Assembly (NCBI GenBank): GCA_900539465.1
Contig: UQCF01000009.1
Location: forward strand, 1-64,000
Direction: 5' to 3'
Source of the DNA: an uncultured Ruminococcus sp.
Lineage (GTDB): Bacteria > Bacillota > Clostridia > Oscillospirales > Acutalibacteraceae
Length of the DNA: 64,000 nt
The notes beneath the pieces were generated by a model that was not told the origin of the DNA, did no database searches, and saw only the letters and a program-made list of their open reading frames with translations. Numbering within the stretch: position 1 is the stretch's first letter; each line of letters starts with the position of its first letter. Positions 7,880-15,725 of this stretch are shown here, one piece after another. Made by a program: the position numbers and the translations under genes.

Positions 7880-7977
7880 ATAATCAACCCTTTTCTTTAA
7901 ATCATTAGAATATATGTCTTTAATATATTATTTATTATACCGCTTCTATCGGCATATCTAAAAGCAGGCGGTCATAT

Positions 7978-8020
7978 AAAAGAGAAAGGATGAGGATTTT
8001 CCCACCCTTAAATCTCTTTT
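7978..8020 (-). terminator. Terminator of the HAD-VanW operon
   Basis: AAAGAGATTTAAGGGTGG pairs imperfectly with CATCCTTTCTCTTT on the minus strand, and ends in a T-rich tract. It begins right after the stop codon. Confidence 0.65.
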
Positions 8021-8021
8021 A

Positions 8022-9407
8022 TTACTGTTTTATAAGTTCTTTCGGAATAAGAGAATAATCGAACATCACTTCGGAGCGGTTATCTCTTATAAGCTCATGC
8101 TTTAAAAGCTCACCCGTGTATTTATCGGAGGTGTCTCTGTATATGCGAGACATACGGTAATATTTGTCGTTTTCTTTGACAAATCTGTGGTCTTCTTCGG
8201 ATATAGAATATTCAAACGGAATATCTTTTTCGCTCCTAAGCTCGGCAAAAAGAGTTTCGTCCCTCACTTCGGTCAAAAGCTGAAAGGATTGGTCGGTGTT
8301 GTTTTTAAAGCGAAAATCCAAATAATTGTAATTGACAGATGTCCCCGAACTCATGGGCACTCTTTTGCCGTGGTCGGGCGCAAGCGCGTCGGAGTGGTAG
8401 TGCACCTCAGTAACATCAAGCGGGCTGTGGAGCGTAAGCAAATGAACGACATTGCCTAAATTGCAAAGTCCGCCGCCTATGCCGGTTATGAGCTTTCCGT
8501 TTTCTATTACGCGCCCTTTTTGGTATCCCCTTTTAGATGTTATAGGTCCTATAATCCTCCAAAAAGAAAAAACTTCGCCCGGTCTTATAATCTTGCCGTT
8601 CAGCTTTTTGGAAGCAATCAAAATATTCTCTGCCTTTGCATACTGCGTGGCAGGGTCAATATCTTTTCCTTTTTTTATAAGTGCCGATTGGCAGGAATAA
8701 ACCACGCAGTCAAGCGGTTCCGCATTTTGGGTTTTAAGATAGTTTTCACGTTTTGATATATTTTTCAGGTGACGTTTTACCACTTCTTTTTTGCCCGAAA
8801 TCTTATAGCAGGCAGGGCTTATATCGCAAAACAGCATCTCATGTTTTAAAAAGAGCTTAAAATTTTTAAAAAAAGATGATTTCTCCGTCAAGCCGATTCC
8901 ACCGGGTCTTTTATAATATCTGCCAAAGCGCCAAACAAAAAGCAATGCATATTCCATATATCTGTGCCAGCCGAGCCACTTTTTGCCGTCGCCTATATAC
9001 TTCACCATTATCGAAGCAATCGAAGCGTTGTATGCGCCGAGTATGTCTTTAAACATACTGTCGCCTATTACAATTACTTCATCTTTTTTTAAACCGAGCA
9101 TTTTAACCGCTTCGTTATAAGGAGCAGGATCAGGCTTTTCGGCATTGCAAATATAAAGAGCGCCGATATTTTTGTTAAACCTCGCGGTTCGGCTCTCATC
9201 GTTATCTGTAAGCAAAATTACAGCAAATCCGAGCTCGTTCAGCCGCGAAAAAAGCGATTCGGCAGCAAAATCGGCATCGGCACCGTGAGGTACAAGAGTG
9301 TTGTCAATATCAAATATAATTCCGCGATAGCCGATGTCAAAAAGCCTTTTATAGTCAATATCGTAAGCACTGCGGCAGTATTCATAAGGGAAATATTTTT
9401 TCAACAT
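8022..9407 (-). CDS. Fusion of YqeG-type HAD phosphatase and VanW-like domain
   Basis: A 461-residue cytosolic protein with two clear halves. Residues 1-165 match the YqeG HAD-IIIA phosphatases: motif I FDIDNTLVP with Asp33 and Asp35, motif II LLTDND, motif III KPDP, motif IV VIGDSMFKDILGA. Residues 180-420 match VanW: CDISPACYKIS, RPGEVFSFWRIIG, GGGLCNLGNVVHLL and HSPLDVTEVHYHSD. VanW is found in vanB-type glycopeptide resistance clusters but its chemistry is not settled; YqeG-type enzymes dephosphorylate small phosphates or phosphatidylglycerol phosphate-like lipids. The fusion suggests that the two act on one pathway, perhaps at the cell wall. There is no signal peptide or clear membrane segment. 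The ATG lies 1 base after the stop of the TIM-barrel gene, so the two are tightly coupled. Confidence 0.85.
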   Translation of the reverse strand: MLKKYFPYEYCRSAYDIDYKRLFDIGYRGIIFDIDNTLVPHGADADFAAESLFSRLNELGFAVILLTDNDESRTARFNKNIGALYICNAEKPDPAPYNEAVKMLGLKKDEVIVIGDSMFKDILGAYNASIASIMVKYIGDGKKWLGWHRYMEYALLFVWRFGRYYKRPGGIGLTEKSSFFKNFKLFLKHEMLFCDISPACYKISGKKEVVKRHLKNISKRENYLKTQNAEPLDCVVYSCQSALIKKGKDIDPATQYAKAENILIASKKLNGKIIRPGEVFSFWRIIGPITSKRGYQKGRVIENGKLITGIGGGLCNLGNVVHLLTLHSPLDVTEVHYHSDALAPDHGKRVPMSSGTSVNYNYLDFRFKNNTDQSFQLLTEVRDETLFAELRSEKDIPFEYSISEEDHRFVKENDKYYRMSRIYRDTSDKYTGELLKHELIRDNRSEVMFDYSLIPKELIKQ

Positions 9408-9408
9408 A

Positions 9409-10101
9409 TTATTTAACCAAGGCAGCTTCTTTGTTTTCTGCCATATAATCGCACACGGTGTTTATCTGCTCGGCAAAATCTTCGCCGAAGACTTTTTCAA
9501 AAAACGCGCCGCCGATAGTAAAAGACCACGGCGAAATCTTTTTAATTTCATCAAGTCTTTCATAAGAATTAACACTGCCCGCAACGCAAACTGGAGCGTC
9601 AACTTCATTAACAAAACGCTCTATAAGCTTTGACGCATCTCCGTTATAGCGATAGCCGAGAAGGTCAATTCCGTAAACACCCTTTTCAAGGTATTCTTTT
9701 GCCTCGGCAATCATATCGTCTATATCACCGTCAAGAACAGAGGGGCGCTCTGACAGTTTGCCGACAAACGGCAGATATTTTAGATTGTGCGCCTTGCAAA
9801 ATTCATTCACCGAGTCAAAAAAGACCGTGCCCATAAGATAATCGCATCCGCACTCCGCCGCGACATGCGCGCCTGCCAGCGAATTTTTTTCATCGTAGCA
9901 AACAACTTCAAGAACGGTTTTTTTGCCGCACTCTTTCATATAAGCAAACAATTTTTTCATTTCGTCGCGCGCAAGAGGTTCTTCTTTAAAGCCCCAATGC
10001 TCCGCAGATGAATTTTTGCATTTTTCAAAAATCTCATGTGCATTGCAAACGGTCATGTCGTTATACGTCAGCATTACGGTGAGTGTCGGTCCGCATTTCA
10101 T
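9409..10101 (-). CDS. TIM-barrel protein of unknown function
   Basis: A 230-residue protein with alternating strands and helices typical of phosphate-binding TIM barrels: PTLTVMLTYND, TVLEVVCYDE, CDYLMGTVFFDS, GVYGIDLLGYRYNG, APVCVAGSVNSYERL, PWSFTIGGAFFE. The late SVNSYERL and TIGGAFF segments sit where HisA/NanE-type barrels hold a phosphate. I know similar proteins only as hypothetical or loosely annotated quinolinate-phosphoribosyltransferase-like proteins; a sugar-phosphate epimerase or aldolase is possible. The ATG at 10101 was chosen; GAGAGGG lies 12 bases upstream. It is co-transcribed with the HAD-VanW gene at a 1-base gap. A barrel that binds phosphate next to a phosphatase suggests consecutive steps. 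Confidence 0.7.
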   Translation of the reverse strand: MKCGPTLTVMLTYNDMTVCNAHEIFEKCKNSSAEHWGFKEEPLARDEMKKLFAYMKECGKKTVLEVVCYDEKNSLAGAHVAAECGCDYLMGTVFFDSVNEFCKAHNLKYLPFVGKLSERPSVLDGDIDDMIAEAKEYLEKGVYGIDLLGYRYNGDASKLIERFVNEVDAPVCVAGSVNSYERLDEIKKISPWSFTIGGAFFEKVFGEDFAEQINTVCDYMAENKEAALVK

Positions 10102-10209
10102 TTTAACACCATTCCCTCTCAAGCTGCACACTCAAACTTTGATAACCCCCGAGCGCGCCGTGTTAGTTTAAACTTTCCACATTTTTAATTCGCGTAATTG
10201 TAGCATATT

Positions 10210-10240
10210 TATATATAAAAGTAAAGAACCTTGTTTTTAA
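10210..10240 (-). promoter_or_regulatory. Probable promoter of the TIM-barrel/HAD-VanW operon
   Basis: On the minus strand TTTACT, 17 bases, then TACAAT, within the AT-rich gap between the operon and tRNA-Glu; start about 90-100 bases before the coding region. Coordinates are approximate. Confidence 0.4.
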
Positions 10241-10260
10241 AAGCTTAATTATGTATAAAA

Positions 10261-10291
10261 AGAAAAAAGGATGAGGGAAAACCTCATCCTT
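10261..10291 (-). terminator. Terminator of the tRNA-Met/tRNA-Glu unit
   Basis: AAGGATGAGG and CCTCATCCTT pair around a short loop and are followed on the minus strand by TTTTTTC. It begins at the CCA end of tRNA-Glu. Confidence 0.85.
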
Positions 10292-10365
10292 GGTGACCCG
10301 GACGGGAATTGAACCCGTGTTACCGCCGTGAAAGGGCGGTGTCTTAACCTCTTGACCACCGGGCC
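10291..10365 (-). tRNA. tRNA-Glu (TTC)
   Basis: Complete cloverleaf with encoded CCA. The acceptor stem GGCCCGG pairs with CCGGGTC; the anticodon loop is CTTTCAC (anticodon TTC); the T arm is CGGGTTCAATTCCCG. Confidence 0.95.
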
Positions 10366-10369
10366 TTGT

Positions 10370-10446
10370 TGGTAGCGGCAGTGGGATTCGAACCTACGAC
10401 ACTCCGGGTATGAACCGAATGCTCTAGCCAACTGAGCTATGCCGCC
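10370..10446 (-). tRNA. tRNA-Met (CAT)
   Basis: Complete 77-base tRNA with encoded CCA. The acceptor stem GGCGGCA pairs with TGCCGCT, the anticodon loop TTCATAC gives CAT, and the T loop is TTCGAAT. The G1-U72 start and the D-arm TAGCTCAGTTGGCTAGAGC fit elongator Met; a lysidine-modified Ile tRNA cannot be fully excluded. It is 4 bases upstream of tRNA-Glu and co-transcribed with it. Confidence 0.93.
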
Positions 10447-10549
10447 ATATCGTGCTCAACAAAGCCTGTTCATTATATTACATGAAAGCCTGTTTGTCAA
10501 TAGTTTTATGCAAAAAAAATTCAAATATTTTCTTGAACGGAGCTGTAAA

Positions 10550-11266
10550 ATGAAACGCAAGGCATTTATTTCCGTATTTTTAAGCATACTGATACTCTTG
10601 AATTTATCGGCATGCGGTTTTAAAAATGAGCGTTTTGAAGAATCGGTAGCGGCAAAAGCCGCGAATGTAAAATATGCCGCGCTGACATTTGACGACGGTC
10701 CATACACCCCCGTTACAAACAAAATTTTAGACGTACTCGAAAAATACAACTCAAAAGCAACGTTTTTTATTGTGGGCAACCGTGCCGAGCTCTACCCCGA
10801 AAGCGTTAAAAGAGCATACAGCCTTGGGTGTGAAATCGGCAACCACACATACAGCCACGCGGACCTTTGCTCAAAATCTCATGCTGTTATAGAAGATGAA
10901 CTCAGAGGCTGCAGCAACGTCATTTTGAAAATTACGGGAGAAAGAGAATCTCTATTCAGACCCACCGGCGGAAAGAACGACGAATGTTTGAGAAAAGACT
11001 CCGGCAGGGCGGTTATTTTGTGGTCGGTAGACACACTTGATTGGTCGCACAAAAACAGCGCAAAAACCGCAAGAGCAGTGCTTGACAACATAGAAGACGG
11101 CAGCATTGTGCTGATGCACGACCTTATCCCGTCAACGGGAAAGGCGTGCGAAATAATTATACCCGAACTTAAAAAGCGCGGCTATGAGCTTGTCACCGTC
11201 AGTGAGCTTTTAGAGCTAAACGGCATTACGCCCGAGCAGGGCAAGCGGTATTACAAGGCGAAGTAA
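10550..11266 (+). CDS. Polysaccharide deacetylase family lipoprotein (CE4)
   Basis: A 238-residue exported enzyme. The N-terminus is a lipoprotein signal with the lipobox LSAC (Cys22). The CE4 domain follows: motif 1 TFDDGP (Asp48, Asp49), motif 2 NHTYSH with the metal-binding His-x3-His, motif 3 RPTGGKND, motif 4 VDTLDW and motif 5 VLMHD. All metal and catalytic positions appear intact. CE4 enzymes remove acetyl groups from peptidoglycan N-acetylglucosamine or from xylan/chitin; a peptidoglycan role is most common in this size class. I chose the ATG at 10550, with GGAG just upstream, because earlier in-frame starts overlap tRNA-Met. The coding end directly abuts the MATE fragment, so the original downstream sequence has been replaced. 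Confidence 0.9.
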   Translation: MKRKAFISVFLSILILLNLSACGFKNERFEESVAAKAANVKYAALTFDDGPYTPVTNKILDVLEKYNSKATFFIVGNRAELYPESVKRAYSLGCEIGNHTYSHADLCSKSHAVIEDELRGCSNVILKITGERESLFRPTGGKNDECLRKDSGRAVILWSVDTLDWSHKNSAKTARAVLDNIEDGSIVLMHDLIPSTGKACEIIIPELKKRGYELVTVSELLELNGITPEQGKRYYKAK

Positions 11267-11510
11267 GCACAATATTTATAACCGCACCGAGGAGCACCGA
11301 GCACATTGCTGTCATAGAATACCCTTGTGTTAAGATAAAGGGATTCAGCCCTTGAGCGAGCATAACAAAGACCGTGCCGCAAGAATATATTTTTAAATAT
11401 GAAACCGCAAATTCGATTGCGCTCGGCGGGCAGCCGAACAAAGCCACAATTTCTTTTGCAAAAATAAAAGTTATCGCACCGATAGAATTCACGCCGTATA
11501 CGCCCAAAAT
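11267..11510 (-). pseudogene. Fragment of a MATE-family efflux transporter
   Basis: About 80 codons read on the minus strand match the interior of MATE transporters (AKEIVALFGCPPSAIEFAV, SYLKIYSCGTVFVMLAQGLN, GAVINIVL). Start and end of the gene are both missing: one side is cut at the stop codon of the deacetylase, the other at the integrase fragment. It is a remnant of a larger gene (MATE proteins have about 450 residues) and cannot be functional. Confidence 0.75.
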
Positions 11511-11712
11511 ACGCAAACCTGGGACAGGCTGTGTCACGATGATAAACGACCACCTGTATGAGGGACGGTACACGCCGACCAACGCCTACGGCAAGCGGGA
11601 AAGCCACAATATCTACGCGAAAACAAGAGAGGAATGTAAAGAAAAGCTTGCGGAAATGATCCTACAGGTGAAGGCTCAAATCAAAGCAGAAAAAGAAAAA
11701 ATGACAGGGTGA
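11506..11712 (+). pseudogene. N-terminal fragment of a tyrosine recombinase (integrase)
   Basis: About 68 codons ending in TGA match the N-terminal DNA-binding part of ICE/phage integrases: RKPGTGCVTMINDHLYEGRY, TPTNAYGKRESHNIYAKTRE and ECKEKLAEMI. The core-binding and catalytic domains are absent. There is no proper start codon at the MATE junction. This marks a decayed mobile element and explains the foreign character of the following kinase region. Confidence 0.75.
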
Positions 11713-11731
11713 CCGAACTGATCACCCTGTC
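11702..11731 (+). terminator. Hairpin after the integrase fragment
   Basis: GACAGGGTGA pairs with TCACCCTGTC around ACCGAACTGA; only AAAATC follows, so it is a hairpin with a weak tail. Confidence 0.4.
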
Positions 11732-11787
11732 AAAATCTGCGTTGCAGTAGACAAAGAAAAATATTTTGCAACACTGGAAAGCGAATG

Positions 11788-12900
11788 CTATTTCATCAAA
11801 TTTAATATGATTTCTTTTAATTCATGACAATCATTATATCTATTATCCAATTCGTATGAAAGGCAATGAACGACGAGTTGAATTTCATCATCGTTTAGTT
11901 GTGCAATAGTTTTTAATTGATATTCCAAATCGGCGCCAGAAGGAACTCGTCCCGTAAGTAAGAAATACCATATAGCACCAACAGAGTATATGTCGCTTCG
12001 CACATCACGAAGTTTTGGATTGATTTGTAACTGTGGATCAATATAAGATCCTCCGGCAACTTGTTCTCCGGTTTTTGTTAATTTTGTATGTCCATCTGTA
12101 TCAAGGAAAGTGCTGATGCCAAAGTCAATTATTTTGAATTGCTTCTCGGCATTCGAAAACATGATATTACTTGGCTTTAAATCCCTATGAATTATTCCTT
12201 TGTCATGGGCATATTCTAATCCACTTAATATTTGAATAATTGGCACTAAACTTTTTTTAAATGGAATTATTGAGTATTTATTTAAAAGTTCATTTAGATT
12301 ATAGCCTTGTATATATTCCATCCTAATATATGGCTTTCCTTCAAGATATCCTGCATCATATATTTGTACTATATTATCACAATGAAGGGAAAACAAAATT
12401 TTGGCTTCTCGGAAAAACCGTTGTTCGCTTTCTGCTTGTTCGTCAGATGAAGCAAATATTGGACTAAAAAATTTTATTGCGAAATCCATATTTAAAATTT
12501 CATGATGATATAAATAGACCTCTCCGAACCCACCATTTCCTAATCTTTTAGAAAAAATCAGTGATTCGTTATTAGAATATAAACCAGTATCGTTATCTTC
12601 AATAATACTAATTAGAGCATTTATATCTTCTGATATGGAACGACGTCGATCAGCATAATGTGAGTATTGTGCTTGTATATTGCGCCTATATTCTCTGGGA
12701 TTTCTACAAGATTTCAAATCGGAAGGTACATGGTTTTTTAATAATGGTGATGAAATCACTAAATTGCGAAGTTCTGTGTATTCTTGTGAATTAAAAGAGC
12801 CATCTGTAGATGCAGAAATAAGCCCAGTTTTTAGTCGTTCAAGTTTTTCAATAAGTTCGCTACTGTTCAAGTTGGCCCACCGCCTTGTTAAAATAATCAT
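11788..12900 (-). CDS. Ser/Thr protein kinase with N-terminal domain of defence-like type
   Basis: A 370-residue soluble protein. Residues 115-370 are a full Hanks-type kinase: the Gly loop LGNGGFGEVY (121-130), Lys143 in AIKFF, catalytic loop HRDLKPSN with Asp240, DFG at 259-261, and TGRVPSGADL later. There is no membrane segment and no PASTA domain, so this is not a PrkC-type wall sensor. Residues 10-100 form a helical domain (YTELRNLVISSPLLKNHVPS, SCRNPREYRR, HYADRRRSIS) that recalls the N-terminal domain seen on some abortive-infection and NTPase effector proteins; this match is from memory. The gene is visibly more AT-rich than its neighbours and lies between an integrase fragment and a tRNA gene. 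The ATG at 12900 was chosen; a TTG at 12870 behind AGGCGGTG is an equally good start. Confidence 0.85.
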   Translation of the reverse strand: MIILTRRWANLNSSELIEKLERLKTGLISASTDGSFNSQEYTELRNLVISSPLLKNHVPSDLKSCRNPREYRRNIQAQYSHYADRRRSISEDINALISIIEDNDTGLYSNNESLIFSKRLGNGGFGEVYLYHHEILNMDFAIKFFSPIFASSDEQAESEQRFFREAKILFSLHCDNIVQIYDAGYLEGKPYIRMEYIQGYNLNELLNKYSIIPFKKSLVPIIQILSGLEYAHDKGIIHRDLKPSNIMFSNAEKQFKIIDFGISTFLDTDGHTKLTKTGEQVAGGSYIDPQLQINPKLRDVRSDIYSVGAIWYFLLTGRVPSGADLEYQLKTIAQLNDDEIQLVVHCLSYELDNRYNDCHELKEIILNLMK

Positions 12901-12914
12901 TGCGTCACAATAGG

Positions 12915-12958
12915 TAAAAGAATACAGCCGCAAAAACTTAATGCTTTGCGGCTGTATT
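12915..12958 (-). terminator. Terminator-like hairpin after tRNA-Pro
   Basis: AATACAGCCGCAAA pairs perfectly (14 bp) with TTTGCGGCTGTATT; the minus strand continues CTTTTACC. It separates tRNA-Pro from the kinase gene. Confidence 0.7.
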
Positions 12959-12978
12959 GCGGCCAAAACCGCGAATTT

Positions 12979-13053
12979 TGGTCGGGATGACTGGAGTTGA
13001 ACCAGCTTGGACTTGTTCCCAAAACAAGTGGGTGACCGTTACCCTACATCCCG
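12979..13053 (-). tRNA. tRNA-Pro (TGG), atypical D arm
   Basis: A complete 75-base cloverleaf with encoded CCA. The acceptor CGGGATG pairs perfectly with CATCCCG and A73 follows, so the bacterial ProRS identity elements C1-G72 and A73 are kept. The D arm is GGGT/ACCC with a short loop AACGGTC; the anticodon stem CTTGT/ACAAG holds TTTGGGA (anticodon TGG); the T arm is GCTGG/CCAGT with TTCAACT. The short D arm differs from the usual GCGC-type D arm of clostridial tRNA-Pro and from the relic at 13196-13243. It may have arrived with the mobile element. Confidence 0.85.
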
Positions 13054-13078
13054 ATAGATATTCAATTGTGGTCGTGTA

Positions 13079-13120
13079 GGTAGTCAAATCTGTGGTCAAA
13101 CACAGTTTTGACTACCTTTT
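13079..13120 (+). terminator. Plus-strand hairpin with T tail
   Basis: GGTAGTCAAA pairs with TTTGACTACC and is followed by TTTTATC. No plus-strand gene now reads into it, so it may be left over from the lost element. Confidence 0.5.
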
Positions 13121-13135
13121 ATCATTTCCCAAACC

Positions 13136-13180
13136 GCCCGAAATCCGCACCGTTAAAGGATTTTCGGCAGTTTTTCTTTT
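13136..13180 (+). terminator. Second plus-strand hairpin with T tail
   Basis: GCCCGAAATCC pairs with GGATTTTCGGC (one bulge) and is followed by AGTTTTTCTTTT. It too lacks an obvious upstream gene. Confidence 0.55.
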
Positions 13181-13195
13181 CGAGCGCCGAATGGG

Positions 13196-13243
13196 AAATC
13201 TATGCTCCCAAATGCGGCGCGCTATCAACTGCGCTACACCCCG
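13196..13243 (-). pseudogene. 5' half of a broken tRNA-Pro (TGG)
   Basis: On the minus strand CGGGGTG-TA-GCGC-AGTTGATA-GCGC is a standard tRNA-Pro acceptor 5' strand and D arm, followed by the anticodon loop TTTGGGA (TGG). The 3' side of the anticodon stem is already mismatched, and no variable loop, T arm, 3' acceptor strand or CCA follows; instead TTTCCCATTCGGCGC appears, which pairs back to the tRNA part. This is a truncated gene, now replaced by the intact tRNA-Pro 143 bases downstream. Confidence 0.7.
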
Positions 13244-13368
13244 ATTTTATTATATTTTTTATCCGGTTGATTTCTTTTGCTTTCTGCGTAACGTCCGCTG
13301 CGCTGCTTTTCGGTTTAATGCTTTCACAGCGAAAATCATTATAAATTATTGCACCCGTTTTGTCAAGC

Positions 13369-13400
13369 AAAAAAGCGGGTCTGCACATCGGTGCAGACCC
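13369..13400 (-). terminator. Terminator of hppA
   Basis: GGGTCTGCAC and GTGCAGACCC pair around CGAT; the minus strand continues GCTTTTTTG. Confidence 0.92.
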
Positions 13401-13409
13401 AAAATTCAA

Positions 13410-15497
13410 TTAAAACAAGCTGCACTTTACTATCAATGCCGCGAACACGATAGAAACCATTGAAAGCAGTTTGATAAGAATATTGATTGATGGACCCGAT
13501 GTATCTTTGAAAGGATCTCCGACCGTATCGCCTACGACTGCCGCCTTGTGGCAATTTGAGCCTTTGCCGCCGTGTGCGCCGCCCTCAATATACTTTTTAG
13601 CATTATCCCATGCTCCGCCGGAGTTTGACATAAACACTGCGAGCAGGAAGCCCGAAGCAGTTGCGCCCGCAAGCATACCTACAACACCCGTGCAGCCGAG
13701 AAGCAAGCCGACCGCTATGGGAACTATAACCGCTACGATAGTGGGCAATACCATCTCTTTAAGGCTTGATTTTGTGCAAAGGTCAACACACTTTGCATAA
13801 TCGGGGTCTGCCTTGCCCTGCATAAGACCCGTAATCTCTTTGAACTGGCGGCGTACCTCTTTAACAACGCTCTGTGCCGCACGGCCTACGGATTCCATTG
13901 TAAGAGCCGCAAATACGAACGGGAGACATGCGCCGATGAAAAGACCGATAAGCACTGTCGGATTCATAAGGCTGAGGTTTGAGATAGCCTCTTTGCCGCC
14001 CTCTATCCCCTGCACCTTTTCGATATAAGACGCCATGAGCGCGAGTGCAGTAAGCGCAGCCGAACCGATAGCAAAGCCTTTGCCTGTTGCGGCTGTTGTG
14101 TTGCCGAGGGAATCAAGTGCGTCCGTTCTCTGTCTGACTTCTTCTTCAAGCCCTGCCATTTCGGCAATGCCGCCTGCGTTATCCGCTACGGGGCCGTATG
14201 CGTCTGTGGCAAGAGTTATGCCGAGTGTCGAAAGCATACCGACTGCGGCAAGAGCTATGCCGTAAAGACCCATTGACGCGCTCTCTTTACCGCCGGAAAC
14301 AAAGTAAGCAACAAGTATGCAAGCCGCTACAATTATAATCGGCAAAGCTGTTGAAAGCATACCGAGCGAAAGACCGCTGATAATGATTGTTGCGGAGCCT
14401 GTCTCGGAAGAATCCGAAAGTTTTTTGGTGGGTTTATATGTATCAGATGTGAAATATTCTGTGGACTGACCGATAAGAACACCGGCAACAAGACCCGCGA
14501 GAATGGCAAAATAAATCGTCCAATGCTCTTTGCCGAGTATGTAATATACGAGCGGAAGCGCCGCTATCGCAATAAGAATCGCAGAGAAGTTTGTGCCCTT
14601 GCTCAAAGCCTTGAGCAAAGTTTTTTGACTTGCATTCTCTTTGGTGCGGATAAGGAATGTTCCTATAATAGAGCAAAGAACACCTACCGCAGCAAGAAGA
14701 AGCGGAAGAGCCATTGCCTTAACATTGCCGCTGAAAGCCGCAACGCCGAGAGCCGAAGCAGAAAGAATCGAGCCGACATATGACTCATAAAGGTCTGCGC
14801 CCATGCCTGCAACGTCGCCTACGTTATCGCCTACATTATCGGCTATAACTGCGGGGTTTCTCGGGTCATCCTCGGGGATACCCGCTTCAACCTTACCGAC
14901 AAGGTCGGCACCTACATCGGCAGCTTTTGTGAATATGCCGCCGCCGACACGCGCAAACAGTGCCATTGACGACGCGCCCATGCCGAATGTGAGCATTGCG
15001 CTTGTGATTTCGGCAGGTTCAAGACAGAACACATATCTTAAAAGCAAAAACCAAATTGAAATATCAAGCATACCGAGGCCTACAACGGTGAAGCCCATAA
15101 CAGAGCCTGCCGAAAATGCTACGCGCAGTCCCCTGTTAAGTCCCTCGCGGCAAGCGTTGGCTGTGCGCGCATTTGAGAGTGTGGCTATCTTCATGCCGAT
15201 AAAGCCCGAAAGAGCCGAGAAAAATCCGCCGGTGATAAACGCAAACGGAACATACGGTGTGAGGAGCTTGCAGAATGACATTATGCCGAGCACAACAAAC
15301 ATAACCGCAAAAAATACCGCTACTATAACATACTGTCTCTTAAGGTATGCGTTAGCACCGGTTCTGATTGACTTGGAGATTTTTTTCATCGTTTCTGTGC
15401 CCTCTGAGAATTTGAGCACTTTTTTTGCAGTGAGGAATGCAAACAAAAGGGCTATGAGAGAGCCGACGAAGGTGGATAAAATAAGATATTTTTCCAA
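13410..15497 (-). CDS. hppA: Membrane-bound ion-pumping pyrophosphatase
   Basis: About 695 residues with some 15-16 membrane segments. It hydrolyses pyrophosphate and pumps H+ or Na+ outward. The substrate site is intact: [21 protein letters not shown], then [20 protein letters not shown], and the C-terminal [14 protein letters not shown] and [15 protein letters not shown] motifs. [20 protein letters not shown] has Ala rather than Lys at the potassium-switch position, which places it in the K+-dependent group; whether it moves Na+ or H+ cannot be decided by eye. The start is probably TTG at 15497, 8 bases after GAAGGAAG; another TTG at 15515 lacks a ribosome site. A strong promoter lies just upstream and a terminator closes the single-gene unit. 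It can recover energy from the pyrophosphate made by biosynthesis. Confidence 0.95.
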   Translation of the reverse strand: MEKYLILSTFVGSLIALLFAFLTAKKVLKFSEGTETMKKISKSIRTGANAYLKRQYVIVAVFFAVMFVVLGIMSFCKLLTPYVPFAFITGGFFSALSGFIGMKIATLSNARTANACREGLNRGLRVAFSAGSVMGFTVVGLGMLDISIWFLLLRYVFCLEPAEITSAMLTFGMGASSMALFARVGGGIFTKAADVGADLVGKVEAGIPEDDPRNPAVIADNVGDNVGDVAGMGADLYESYVGSILSASALGVAAFSGNVKAMALPLLLAAVGVLCSIIGTFLIRTKENASQKTLLKALSKGTNFSAILIAIAALPLVYYILGKEHWTIYFAILAGLVAGVLIGQSTEYFTSDTYKPTKKLSDSSETGSATIIISGLSLGMLSTALPIIIVAACILVAYFVSGGKESASMGLYGIALAAVGMLSTLGITLATDAYGPVADNAGGIAEMAGLEEEVRQRTDALDSLGNTTAATGKGFAIGSAALTALALMASYIEKVQGIEGGKEAISNLSLMNPTVLIGLFIGACLPFVFAALTMESVGRAAQSVVKEVRRQFKEITGLMQGKADPDYAKCVDLCTKSSLKEMVLPTIVAVIVPIAVGLLLGCTGVVGMLAGATASGFLLAVFMSNSGGAWDNAKKYIEGGAHGGKGSNCHKAAVVGDTVGDPFKDTSGPSINILIKLLSMVSIVFAALIVKCSLF

Positions 15498-15529
15498 GAA
15501 AAGCACTTCCTTCAATTTATTAGATAAGT

Positions 15530-15558
15530 ATTATATTCCTTTTTTTGCCGGCAGTCAA
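15530..15558 (-). promoter_or_regulatory. Promoter of hppA
   Basis: Minus-strand TTGACT (15553-15558), 17-base spacer, TATAAT (15530-15535); leaves a short leader of about 25 bases. Confidence 0.8.
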
Positions 15559-15663
15559 TGTAAAATCAGTATAATAAATAAATAAATTTATTGTAAAAAG
15601 CGTACATACAGCACAGATATTTTAAAAGAAAAATCGAATTATCGGTTTTTGCCGTATTAACTA

Positions 15664-15693
15664 TTGATAAATTACGTACGTTTGGTATATAAT
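15664..15693 (+). promoter_or_regulatory. Promoter of metG-tatD
   Basis: TTGATA (15664-15669), 18-base spacer, TATAAT (15688-15693), then an ATACCATGGTAT palindrome at about 15692-15703. The leader is only about 25 bases, too short for a T-box. Confidence 0.7.
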
Positions 15694-15725
15694 ACCATGG
15701 TATAGAAATTTTTTGGAGTGATATT

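Larger units (their letters stand above)
13055..13195. other. Gap between intact and broken tRNA-Pro
   Basis: Non-coding. It contains two hairpins with T tails on the plus strand (listed separately) and nothing else recognised. Confidence 0.5.

Noticed and set aside
11374..11712. Single intact 112-residue plus-strand protein
   Set aside because: Only the part after about 11506 matches integrases; the first part is antisense to the MATE fragment, so it is a chance join, not a gene.
13410..15515. Assigning the pyrophosphatase as Na+-specific
   Set aside because: The K+-dependence residue is visible, but the residues that separate Na+ from H+ pumps need an alignment.
15516..15725. T-box riboswitch for metG
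   Set aside because: The promoter -10 ends at 15693, leaving about 25 bases of leader; no specifier hairpin or TGGNACCGCG-type box is present.
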